DNA from: Bacteroidales bacterium | GTDB lineage: Bacteria > Bacteroidota > Bacteroidia > Bacteroidales > UBA932 | Length of the DNA: 32,059 nucleotides | Assembly: GCA_017399905.1 (NCBI GenBank) | Contig: JAFQAR010000004.1 | Span: forward strand, 1 to 32,059 | Reading direction: 5' to 3' | Part shown: positions 1 to 7,796 of the stretch, in pieces | How positions within the stretch are numbered: position 1 is the first letter of the stretch | Layout: each line of letters opens with the position of its first letter | The notes under the pieces: model-generated | Databases searched by the model: none | The model's input: only the letters and a program-made list of their open reading frames with translations | Told to the model about the DNA's origin: nothing | Made by a program: the position numbers and the translations under genes

Positions 1-1
1 T

Positions 2-601
2 CTCCTTCGAGTATCTACTACAGAACAGATAGAAGCAAATCCTGATCGTTACATCGGTGGTGAGACCTATTCCATCTATAAGAACTATCCGACGGGTAAA
101 TTTACCATGACTGATAAGATTGCCACCGACTGGTTTCTTGTTGAGGAACTTATTCCTGAACAACAGTGGACTTTGACTGATGAGACCAAAGAGATTCTCG
201 GTTATCATTGCAAGAGTGCAAAATGCAGTTTCCGTGGCAGGGATTATACAGCATACTACACCGATGAGATCCCTGTTTCTGACGGTCCTTGGAAATTTGG
301 TGGTCTGCCTGGTTTTATTATGGAGGTGCGTGATGCTGACAACCACTATTCATTTACCTGTGTCGGTATCAACTCTAAAGCAGACCGTCCTATAACCATA
401 CCGGAGGTGCAGTATAACAAGACCTCTCGCGTAAAGTTTTATCAGGCAAAATATCGTTATGACACCAATCCTTTGGGCTACCTTGAAACAGTGAGTGGTA
501 TAAAAGTGAATGTTACGAGTAATGGAGAAGCTCGTGAAGACCTAAGCAAGCCTCGCGAACTCACCTACGATTACATCGAGAGGGATTGGAAAAACTATTA
601 A
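2..601 (+). CDS. GLPGLI family protein, 5' end outside the window
   Basis: The frame is open from base 2 to the TAA at 599-601, so the N-terminus and any signal peptide lie upstream of the window. The family signature GLPGFI, preceded by GPWKF, is encoded near 302-319, and the downstream pattern (MEVRD, then a beta-rich tail) fits GLPGLI proteins of the Bacteroidetes. These are predicted secreted or periplasmic proteins of unknown function. They are commonly followed by a carboxypeptidase-regulatory/TonB-receptor-like gene, and one follows here after an 11-bp gap. In other genomes such pairs are often accompanied by M56/BlaI regulators; whether they are present upstream cannot be seen. The first internal ATG (107) is not the true start, because coding sequence with a sensible composition continues upstream. 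Identity is firm; the function is unknown. Confidence 0.88.
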   Translation, partial: LLRVSTTEQIEANPDRYIGGETYSIYKNYPTGKFTMTDKIATDWFLVEELIPEQQWTLTDETKEILGYHCKSAKCSFRGRDYTAYYTDEIPVSDGPWKFGGLPGFIMEVRDADNHYSFTCVGINSKADRPITIPEVQYNKTSRVKFYQAKYRYDTNPLGYLETVSGIKVNVTSNGEAREDLSKPRELTYDYIERDWKNY

Positions 602-612
602 ACAGATATCTT

Positions 613-3198
613 ATGAGACTTATAACCACGATAATTGCAATGTTCTTTGGTCTGACCGTTACATACGGTCAAACCAAAGAAATCTGCGGTAAAGTATTTG
701 ACCAAGAGGATAACTCTCCGATAGCGGGAGTAATCGTACAAATCAAGGACTCAGTAGGTAATTCGTATCAGTACACTATAACCAATAACAAAGGAGAATA
801 TTGTATCAGGTATAATGTATCGGTGGCAGAACTTCTGCGATTTCAGTGTATGGGTTACAAAACTCAAGAAATAAATATTTCTGAAATTCAGTCGACTAAT
901 ACTATCTATATGATTTCTCAACCTACCCAATTACAAGATGTCATAATAAAAGCTCCCGATATCGAACAGCGGAGTGATACGCTTACATATTATATGAGCA
1001 AATATGCTACTGTAGAGGATAAGAAGATTTCCGATGTACTCAAACGCTTGCCGGGTATCAAAGTCGAGGATAATGGCCAAATCAAGTACAATGGAGAGCC
1101 TATCAACAAGTTCTACATTGACGGTTCTGACTTTATGGACGGTCGTTATGGTATCGCTACCGAGAATATCAATCCTGCGGATGTGGCAAGCGTAGAGGTG
1201 TTGGAGAATCATCAACCTATGCAGGTACTGAAAGGATTGGAGTTTTCGGATCAAGCGGGATTGAATATCAAACTTAAAGAAGAGGCTCGCCATCGTTGGA
1301 TTGCCATTCTCAATGGCGGAGTAGGTTTATCTCCTCTGTTATATGATGCCTCTGCTTTTGCGATGCGTATAGCCGGCAAGTGGCAGAATATGGAAAGTGT
1401 TCGTGTGAATAATACCGGCTGGAATCCAGCTTCGCAAAGTACACAACATATTGACAACCGTATATTCGGTAACGGATATGTCGATATGCTTTGGGATGAC
1501 TATATAGATGTAGGCATACAAAGTTCGCCAATTGATGAGAGTCGTACGCGTGATAACCTCTCATTACTGGCCAATACATCAAACTCTTGGCATATCGGCG
1601 AGGGAAAAGATGTGAAATTCAATCTGACATACGAAGGCGACAAGTTGGACTACCTGACAGGATATGAGACGAACTATTTTGATGATGACATTCCTTCATT
1701 CATAGAACGCAATCAAATGCGTACTCAGGCTCACCGCATAGGTGGTCAATGGGCGTTGCAAGTGAATCGTCCCACATTTTTCTTGAAGGATAATCTTTAC
1801 ATTGATGCAGACTGGAGCAATGCGGTGTCAGACATAGGTGGCACATTGTCTTTGTCTCAAAAATCCGAAACACCATCTTTCAGTGCAACGAATGACTTGC
1901 AGTTGGTGAAGCGTATAGATGATAATCTTCTCACGATATCTTCCCGCAACAGATATGCGTATAAGCCGCATACATTGTTGGTTACAGAGAATGATGAGAT
2001 TGCAGAGAATATTACGAGTGGTGATTTTCGTTCGGTAACGGAAGCCCGCTATGGTTGGATATTTGGGAGATGGAACATCTATGCTCATGGTGGAGTAGAT
2101 TTTAACCAACACAATATGGAGAGCAATCTTTATGGTTTGCAGTTGCCATACGCTATGCAGAACGATGTAAACTTCTCTCTGTTGAACGCATACATCGCAC
2201 CCGAAGCATCATACGAGTCATACAAATGGAGAGTAACATTGTCGGTGCCTACAGGTTACAATCTCCATCATGTTAGAGACAGGAAAGTAGAAGGTAACAT
2301 TACCGATAATTATGTGGCAGTAACCCCTTCATTATATGTACGTCATCAGATAAGTGCAAAAATGGAGATAGCCGCACAGCTTAGGTATTCATTGACGCCT
2401 CCTAAAGCATCAACATATATTTCAGGGCTGCTGATGACTGATTTTAGGAACTTATATATGGCTACTCCTATTACCGAATATGGTGATACCCGATCTGTTA
2501 CGATGACATTCAAATATAGGAATCCGATAACATCGTTATTCTTCAACTTTACAGGAAAATATGAATGGAGCAGTAACCCATATATGACCAACCAATTATT
2601 TCTTGGTGATTATATACTCAGTGCCTTATCTCCAATGCGGAATGATGGTCGCAATCTGATTTTGAATGGTGGCATAAGCAAAGGTTTGATGTCAGGCAGA
2701 ATGACGATAGGACTTGATGCTGGATATATCCACATGTGGGATAATGCCATGAGGCAGAACATCATTTCGCCATATAGATTGCAAGTGCTCAATGTGCAAC
2801 CGTATTTGAAAGGCCATTTTACAAACTGGTTCTCGGCAGATTATCGTTTGGCTTATTCAAGAAATGTGCTGGATATTGATGATGCGGAGAATAGCAATAA
2901 TGATGCTTTGAAACAGTATATGACGCTAACATTTGTTCCTCATAAGAAATGGCAACTTACCATCGGAGGAGAGCACTACTACACAAGGTTTTCTTCTGGA
3001 AACTCTGCTAATCTGATACTCCTTGATGCGTCTGTTCGTTGGAATGTATCAAAGCGTGTGGATATAAGCCTGACCGCGAGCAATCTGCTGAATCAACGAG
3101 AATACAGATATGTCAATTATGGCTTGCTCAGTGAAACAAATTATATGTATCGTCTGCGAGGACGGAATATTATGGCAAGTGTGGAGATAAGATTATAA
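613..3198 (+). CDS. TonB-dependent receptor-like outer-membrane protein with N-terminal carboxypeptidase-regulatory domain
   Basis: This is an 861-residue predicted outer-membrane protein. The ATG at 613 is preferred over the in-frame ATG at 586, because it begins directly with a signal peptide (MRLITTIIAMFFGLTVTYGQ) and does not overlap the GLPGLI gene. Residues of about 25-105 form a carboxypeptidase D regulatory-like beta-sandwich (GKVFD...PIAGV...NKGEY). A plug-like segment follows (ISDVLKRLPGIKVEDNGQIKYNG, then NKFYIDG), and after it a long series of alternating beta-strands ending in MASVEIRL, as expected for a barrel. No TonB box was identified, so active TonB-driven import is not shown. 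Together with the GLPGLI gene it forms a probable two-gene unit of unknown substrate. Base composition is lower in GC than the housekeeping genes downstream (for example 25/60 at 1921-1980 against 36/60 at 16021-16080), which suggests acquired cargo. Confidence 0.85.
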   Translation: MRLITTIIAMFFGLTVTYGQTKEICGKVFDQEDNSPIAGVIVQIKDSVGNSYQYTITNNKGEYCIRYNVSVAELLRFQCMGYKTQEINISEIQSTNTIYMISQPTQLQDVIIKAPDIEQRSDTLTYYMSKYATVEDKKISDVLKRLPGIKVEDNGQIKYNGEPINKFYIDGSDFMDGRYGIATENINPADVASVEVLENHQPMQVLKGLEFSDQAGLNIKLKEEARHRWIAILNGGVGLSPLLYDASAFAMRIAGKWQNMESVRVNNTGWNPASQSTQHIDNRIFGNGYVDMLWDDYIDVGIQSSPIDESRTRDNLSLLANTSNSWHIGEGKDVKFNLTYEGDKLDYLTGYETNYFDDDIPSFIERNQMRTQAHRIGGQWALQVNRPTFFLKDNLYIDADWSNAVSDIGGTLSLSQKSETPSFSATNDLQLVKRIDDNLLTISSRNRYAYKPHTLLVTENDEIAENITSGDFRSVTEARYGWIFGRWNIYAHGGVDFNQHNMESNLYGLQLPYAMQNDVNFSLLNAYIAPEASYESYKWRVTLSVPTGYNLHHVRDRKVEGNITDNYVAVTPSLYVRHQISAKMEIAAQLRYSLTPPKASTYISGLLMTDFRNLYMATPITEYGDTRSVTMTFKYRNPITSLFFNFTGKYEWSSNPYMTNQLFLGDYILSALSPMRNDGRNLILNGGISKGLMSGRMTIGLDAGYIHMWDNAMRQNIISPYRLQVLNVQPYLKGHFTNWFSADYRLAYSRNVLDIDDAENSNNDALKQYMTLTFVPHKKWQLTIGGEHYYTRFSSGNSANLILLDASVRWNVSKRVDISLTASNLLNQREYRYVNYGLLSETNYMYRLRGRNIMASVEIRL

Positions 3199-3354
3199 AC
3201 ATAATATGAGATTCCTTAAGGAATAAAATAAGTTTTGGAAACACAATAATACCGACTACAGTCACTAGGAAGTTCGCCATTATAGTGTTGCTGTCTTGTG
3301 TGGAAGTATAATTGACTTTCTCAATAGAACATTCTATTCAGCGAGCGTCAATCC

Positions 3355-3523
3355 TTTATCCCTTTTGTCGGATGCAAAGGTAGCCAAACCTCTTTTAGAA
3401 TAAGAAAAGGTCAAGCGGTAAACCGTTTGGAACTGTTTCTTCCTCCGTTGGAGAGTAAACAGTTCCAAAACCTTTTCCTATTCATCGGTTTGGCTTGAAT
3501 CAGCATCCGGCAACGGAGATAAA
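3355..3523. repeat. Long imperfect inverted repeat
   Basis: The left arm 3355-3438 and right arm 3457-3523 are reverse-complementary over most of their length. The inner 13 bp are perfect (TTTGGAACTGTTT at 3426-3438, AAACAGTTCCAAA at 3457-3469), and the loop itself contains CTCC/GGAG (3443-3446 and 3450-3453). Further out, GCCAAACC pairs with GGTTTGGC, and a CGGATGC-type block matches its complement GCATCCG. The left arm carries about 18 extra bases (around 3411-3425). RNA or cruciform folding is plausible. It could be an element end, a transfer-origin-like site or a decayed palindromic repeat. Confidence 0.8.
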
Positions 3524-3693
3524 CGACTGACGAAATAATAGACTAAAGAACAGCATAAATAATAGGTCCAACTTGATAACCTATCATTCACACGGCTCTA
3601 TTTCTTTCAGAGGCGTATTATTTTCGACAGAGAGAAATTTGGCAAGCGACAGATTTCACTCCCTCCAAAATAATAGATTGATGAAAGCGTGCT

Positions 3694-3724
3694 TTTGCCG
3701 TTCTTGGAAATTGTCGTACCTTTG
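3694..3724 (+). promoter_or_regulatory. Bacteroidetes-type promoter TTTG-N19-TACCTTTG
   Basis: TTTG at 3694-3697 is separated by 19 bases from TACCTTTG at 3717-3724, an exact fit to the -33/-7 consensus for the primary sigma factor of Bacteroidetes. The only immediate downstream frame is eight codons (3740-3766), so the promoter appears orphaned. Transcription would read on toward the truncated BspA gene. Confidence 0.65.
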
Positions 3725-3973
3725 TGCAGAAAACGTGGAATGATGGAAGCATCAAACTGCAAATAGCACTGAAAAGAGAAGAAACACCCTTTATTGATAC
3801 GCTTTGAGTGTTAAGAAACAATAAAAATGTTAAATCTTCACCTTTTAGAATGCACCCTTAAAGGTTATGACCATATTTCTGACTTATTACTCGCAAAATA
3901 TTGAGTAATAACTGGTTGTAAATACTCTGGTTGTAAGGCGATCGATGAGTTTGATTTCAGCACATTGAATCAG

Positions 3974-5425
3974 ATGGGTCATTATGCATTTGCTTCCAGC
4001 GGTATCGTAAGCGTGACTATTCCTGAAGCAATGGATGCTGTACCTTATGGTGCTTTCAGTGGATGTGAATCCCTTGAAACTGTTGTCCTTCATTCAGGTG
4101 TGTCGGAAATCGGATACTATGCCTTCGGCAGCAACCGTGATAATTATAATGAAAAATATTCGGCATGTATAAATCTTAAGAACATTGATCTTACAAATGT
4201 TAAATCTTTGGGTGAAGGCGCATTCTTTGGCTCAGGTTTGACCGAGGTGACCATTCCTAAGGCAGTAACGAAGATTCCGGAATCTGCTTTCTGCGCTTGT
4301 GCTTCGTTGGCAACAGTAAATCTTCATGATGCTGTGACGTCAATAGGAAGAGATGCTTTCGGCTCTTACAGTTTCTATGATTCTGAAACAGGAGAAGAAT
4401 ATACTTTGTCATGCTCAAGCCTAAAGAATATAGATCTTCCAGAGAGTCTTATTGTGATTTATGACAATGCTTTCTCTGACTCGGCAATCGAAGGCGAATT
4501 GATAGAAGGAACAAAGATAGTTGCTCTTGATATTCCGGCTGGTGTGTCTGATATCAGATATGGTGCTTTCAGAGGTTGTATGAATCTTGCGGCAGTGAAG
4601 ATGAATACATCTGATGTCCCTGAAGGTGAAAACATGTTCCCATCTGCGACTGTGATTTATGTTCCAGCAGATGCGGTTGAAACATACAAATCTTCAGATT
4701 GGGGATATTATACGATTCTCCCGTATGATATGATGTCTGTCAGTCTCGGACTTACAGTAGCGCTTGGAGACGAAGTCACTTATTCTGACGGTTATTTCAA
4801 TGCGCCGATGAGTGTTACTGTTACAGGTGATGATGCTAATCTTTCAAATGTCGATGAGTATGGATATTATGTCAAGATTCTTAACAGATGGGGAGAAGCA
4901 GAGATGGAGTATTACCCTGTTGATGCTTTGAACGTGGCGACAGAAACGACATTTACCATATATTCGGAGTATGTCTCATCTGATTATGAAAATCATAAGG
5001 CTATAGTTTCTGCCAATATAGGCGCATATGTCAGAATTGATGATGACACCGTGGTTACATATTCAAATACCCCTGTGGAAGTCGTTTACGACAAGAAGCC
5101 TTCTGTAAAGTTTACAGACGTCACCACTTCAGTTGATGGCTCGGTCAATTTTGAACTTACATATGAAGTTGAAGGAGCTTACTGGATTTACAATGAGCAA
5201 CTCAATAAGGAAGGCAATGGCTATTTCAGCATGTCGTCAGTCTATATTGAGGATGGAGTGAATACGACTTCCGGATCATGGGATGTTTATGAAACTCCTG
5301 CGGACGGATACATCTATTTTTATTATTATGACAGAAATTATGTAGACTATACATCGAACTTTGTCCATCTTTCAATGGATGCGGATTCTGTAGTATCTGC
5401 TGAGATAGTGGATTCGATGGAATAG
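3974..5425 (+). CDS. BspA-like LRR_5 surface protein, 5'-truncated
   Basis: The protein has about seven or eight leucine-rich repeats of the BspA/LRR_5 type (for example SVTIPEAMDAVPYGAFSGC, EIGYYAFGS, TEVTIPKAVTKIPESAFCAC) over the first 240 residues or so. A beta-rich C-terminal region follows that I do not recognise. Such proteins are normally exported and bind host or matrix ligands. The repeat pattern does not begin at the first ATG (3974): it continues upstream in the same open frame (GCKAIDEFDFSTLNQ) back to a TGA at 3902-3904. Within that extension there is no ATG, no signal peptide and no repeat-free N-terminus. The gene has therefore lost its 5' end, probably when the sequence to the left was inserted, and is likely non-functional or expressed only as an unexported fragment. 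The stop is one base from the end of the convergent lnt gene. Confidence 0.75.
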   Translation: MGHYAFASSGIVSVTIPEAMDAVPYGAFSGCESLETVVLHSGVSEIGYYAFGSNRDNYNEKYSACINLKNIDLTNVKSLGEGAFFGSGLTEVTIPKAVTKIPESAFCACASLATVNLHDAVTSIGRDAFGSYSFYDSETGEEYTLSCSSLKNIDLPESLIVIYDNAFSDSAIEGELIEGTKIVALDIPAGVSDIRYGAFRGCMNLAAVKMNTSDVPEGENMFPSATVIYVPADAVETYKSSDWGYYTILPYDMMSVSLGLTVALGDEVTYSDGYFNAPMSVTVTGDDANLSNVDEYGYYVKILNRWGEAEMEYYPVDALNVATETTFTIYSEYVSSDYENHKAIVSANIGAYVRIDDDTVVTYSNTPVEVVYDKKPSVKFTDVTTSVDGSVNFELTYEVEGAYWIYNEQLNKEGNGYFSMSSVYIEDGVNTTSGSWDVYETPADGYIYFYYYDRNYVDYTSNFVHLSMDADSVVSAEIVDSME

Positions 5426-5442
5426 GTCACTTCTTTGTGACC
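5425..5442. terminator. Small hairpin between convergent BspA-like gene and lnt
   Basis: GGTCAC (5425-5430) and GTGACC (5437-5442) form a 6-bp stem with a six-base loop. It spans the last base of the BspA-like gene and the last codons of lnt. No strong T-run follows on the plus strand. It may act as a weak bidirectional terminator where only one base separates the two genes. Confidence 0.35.
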
Positions 5443-7052
5443 GATTGCACTGCGAGTGCGAGAAGCATGAGCAGGAAGACAAAGGTGCAGATCCTTCCGG
5501 TTATGTCGCCGTGGCTTACAAAGAATGTTATGTCGTCGCGAAGCGGAATCTTGCCTTCTATCACAGCCGGCTCCCACCAAGGGGTCGGCTGCTGTATTTC
5601 TCCGGTCGGGGTGATTATCGCGCTCACGCCTGTGTTCGCGCAGCGGGCGATTGCGCGGCGTGTCTCTATTGCACGGAGTGATGCGTAGCTCAGATGCTGC
5701 CGGTAGCCGGGTGTGTCCTTCCACCATGCATCGTTGGTTATTATGGTCATTGCACGTGCGCCTTCGAGTATATAACCGGTGTAGTATTCACCATATACTG
5801 ATTCATAACATACGGCGCAGCCTAATGGAATTGACCTGTCTCCGTCCTTTACATTCAGAAGGCTGATACCGTCCTGTCCTACGCACCTTCCCATCACGCC
5901 GCCGAGCATGTCGTCGATCGGACAGAATATCCTCGGATATGGCGTATGCTCTACCGCTACGACAAGCTTGCTCTTGTGGAATATCTGCGTATCTGCACTG
6001 CCGTCAACCATGAGGGCTGAATTGTGTGATTCCACCCACATTCCGTCAGCGACCTTGCGTGCAGTGTATGACGGTGCATCAGGAGAATAGATATAGTCAT
6101 ATGTTGAAGCTCCGAAAAGCATGGATACATGCGGGTAGCTTTCCAGGAAATTCACGAATCCCTTCCATGTCTGGCTGCGCTGGTATTCTCCGCAGATGAC
6201 TCCTCCGGTGAATGTCTCCGGAGCTATGAGGAGAAGGGGAGCGGCTGTGCTGTCGTTTTTCCTCCCTTTCATCGATTTCTCAGCCATAGACAGGAGGATC
6301 CCGTTCTGCTGGGCCTGGGTCATAGCCTGGAACTTGTTGTAAGGGTCTATGTTGGGCTGGACGATGAGGACCTCGAGCTGTTCTCCCTCTTCCATTGAGC
6401 CGCGATATTGCCTTTCTGTAACGAAAGATACGGCAGGAGGAGCAAGGAAAAGCATGCATAGACCGAGTGCTGCAGCTGACTTCGCCTTTCCGTTCCAGCT
6501 GAACAGGCTTCCGTCCGACAGGCTGACAAGCAGGCCGAATATGCTCAGGTTGCATGCCCAGATCCAAAGTGAACCGCCGAGTGTTCCGGTGAACTCATAC
6601 CATTGTATCGCCCATGTCGTCCTGGCAAACGAGTTTCCGAGCACAAGCCATGGCCATGAAATTTCGGCATCAAAGTAGAAGCGCTCCCATGCTATCCATG
6701 CCGTCATCAGGAATATGTATGGCAGGGAACCTGAGAACCTTTTCTTGCTGAGGCGGAAAAGCCCGAAGACCAGCGACATCTGAAGGGAGTTTGCAAAGAT
6801 GGCGAACAGGCCTCCGCCGACGGTTGCGTTGCATACCCAGAAGGTCGTGAATGTGTTCCAGAGCACAAAGGCGGAATAGTGATATACCCATATGCGTTTC
6901 CTTCCCTGCAGGTCTGCAATCCTTTCCATACAAAGCAGCGGAACAATTCCGAACAAGGCTAGGAAGCCTGTATGAGGAACAAGAAACGGGACGGACATCA
7001 TTGCTGCGAACAGCACTACTAGTCCCCATATGAGCATATTTTCTCTTTTCAT
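5427..7052 (-). CDS. lnt: Apolipoprotein N-acyltransferase (Lnt)
   Basis: Lnt transfers an acyl chain from phospholipid to the N-terminal cysteine of lipoproteins in the inner membrane, the last maturation step before sorting. The 541-residue product has about six N-terminal membrane segments (to about residue 210), a periplasmic nitrilase-fold domain and a final membrane helix (CTFVFLLMLLALAVQSV). The catalytic triad is visible: E279 in IAPETF, K362 in FHKSKL and C415 in CAVCYES, with the conserved Glu two residues after the Cys. NDAWWKDTPG and the RAIETRRAIARCANTG block also fit. The start at 7052 (MKRENML) is chosen over 7079 because the likely -7 element of its promoter (7077-7084, minus) lies across the longer start. 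The gene is divergent from the exporter operon. Confidence 0.93.
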   Translation of the reverse strand: MKRENMLIWGLVVLFAAMMSVPFLVPHTGFLALFGIVPLLCMERIADLQGRKRIWVYHYSAFVLWNTFTTFWVCNATVGGGLFAIFANSLQMSLVFGLFRLSKKRFSGSLPYIFLMTAWIAWERFYFDAEISWPWLVLGNSFARTTWAIQWYEFTGTLGGSLWIWACNLSIFGLLVSLSDGSLFSWNGKAKSAAALGLCMLFLAPPAVSFVTERQYRGSMEEGEQLEVLIVQPNIDPYNKFQAMTQAQQNGILLSMAEKSMKGRKNDSTAAPLLLIAPETFTGGVICGEYQRSQTWKGFVNFLESYPHVSMLFGASTYDYIYSPDAPSYTARKVADGMWVESHNSALMVDGSADTQIFHKSKLVVAVEHTPYPRIFCPIDDMLGGVMGRCVGQDGISLLNVKDGDRSIPLGCAVCYESVYGEYYTGYILEGARAMTIITNDAWWKDTPGYRQHLSYASLRAIETRRAIARCANTGVSAIITPTGEIQQPTPWWEPAVIEGKIPLRDDITFFVSHGDITGRICTFVFLLMLLALAVQSVTKK

Positions 7053-7076
7053 AATCCGTGAACACTGAACTTGGCA

Positions 7077-7084
7077 CAAAGATA
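7077..7084 (-). promoter_or_regulatory. Probable -7 element for lnt
   Basis: On the minus strand the sequence reads TATCTTTG, matching TAnnTTTG, 24 bases upstream of the lnt ATG at 7052. A clear -33 TTTG is not seen at the expected distance. It lies back to back with the plus-strand element at 7098-7105. Confidence 0.5.
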
Positions 7085-7097
7085 TGAATAATTTTAC

Positions 7098-7105
7098 TAC
7101 CTTTG
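7098..7105 (+). promoter_or_regulatory. Probable -7 element for the LysE-to-PqqD operon
   Basis: TACCTTTG matches the Bacteroidetes TAnnTTTG element and lies 39 bases upstream of the ATG at 7145. The best -33-like sequence (TTGG at 7071-7074) is too far upstream for the usual spacing, so only the -7 element is well supported. The element rules out a start at the in-frame TTG 7103. Confidence 0.5.
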
Positions 7106-7144
7106 TCTGTTTGCTGTTATTGCGTAAAGGAGAACATTGCAGTT

Positions 7145-7792
7145 ATGTTTGTAGATTTGCTTAAAGGATTTCTCGTAGGAATGTGTGCGTCGGCCCCTAT
7201 CGGTCCGATAGCCATCCTTGTCGTGCAGAAGTCCCTGAGCAAGGGGCACAAGGCCGGATTCGTCTCGGGACTCGGTGCAAGTGTAGTGGATACCCTTTAT
7301 GCATCAATCGCCATTTTCGCCCTTGCGTTCGCCCAGAAGTTCATTGAGGACCATCAGAGCCTCATTCTGCTAGTAGGAGGGGCTGTGCTCATAATCGTGG
7401 GCGTGTCAATGGCTTTTTCAGATCCGTTCCGGAAGATGAAGGCGGACGGCGAATCATCCGTTTCGCCTAAGGATTTCGGTCAGGCTGTCGCTATGGGCCT
7501 CTCAAATCCTATGGCCATCTTCGTGATGTTCACCCTTTTTGCTTTCTTCGGACTTGCGGATGATTCTCCTCATAACTGGAAAGTGGCACCTATCATCCTT
7601 TCGGTCAGCCTCGGCTCAGTTACATACTGGTTCAGCATGTCGTGGCTGCTGAGCCGTTTCAGGTCCAACTTCAGGATGAGGACGATATTGTGGATAAGCA
7701 GGATAACTGGAGCATTGATTGTAATAATAGGCATAGCCTTGCTCGGGCAGGGACTTTTCAATGTCGCTTTCCGGGGCATGCCGATAATATAA
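7145..7792 (+). CDS. LysE family translocator
   Basis: This is a 215-residue integral inner-membrane protein with about six hydrophobic segments. The N-terminal motif CASAPIGPIAILVVQKSL and the mid-protein SNPMAIFVMFTLFAFFG match the LysE/RhtB family, which exports amino acids or related small molecules; the substrate here is unknown. The ATG at 7145 is used because the longer frame (TTG 7103) overlaps the promoter element. It is the first gene of a seven-gene unit, and DUF362 follows after 4 bp. Nothing links its substrate to the genes behind it. Confidence 0.82.
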   Translation: MFVDLLKGFLVGMCASAPIGPIAILVVQKSLSKGHKAGFVSGLGASVVDTLYASIAIFALAFAQKFIEDHQSLILLVGGAVLIIVGVSMAFSDPFRKMKADGESSVSPKDFGQAVAMGLSNPMAIFVMFTLFAFFGLADDSPHNWKVAPIILSVSLGSVTYWFSMSWLLSRFRSNFRMRTILWISRITGALIVIIGIALLGQGLFNVAFRGMPII

Positions 7793-7796
7793 AGCT

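Larger units (their letters stand above)
3199..3904. other. Gene-free 706-bp stretch, probable mobile-element edge or scar
   Basis: No convincing gene is present. The stretch contains a 14-bp perfect palindrome at 3211-3224, a 7-2-7 palindrome at 3323-3338, a long imperfect inverted repeat (3355-3523), a strong Bacteroidetes promoter (3694-3724) followed by an eight-codon open frame (3740-3766, starting ATGATGGAAGC), and a weaker stem at about 3840-3865. It ends where the truncated BspA frame becomes open (after the TGA at 3902-3904). The density of palindromes and the beheaded gene on the right suggest the boundary of an integrated element; no integrase or transposase is visible. Confidence 0.5.

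Noticed and set aside
3825-4208. 14-bp direct repeat AAATGTTAAATCTT at 3825-3838 and 4195-4208, possible relic of BspA sequence in the scar
   Set aside because: The upstream copy is in a different reading frame from the BspA gene and the similarity stops at once. It is AT-rich, so coincidence is likely.
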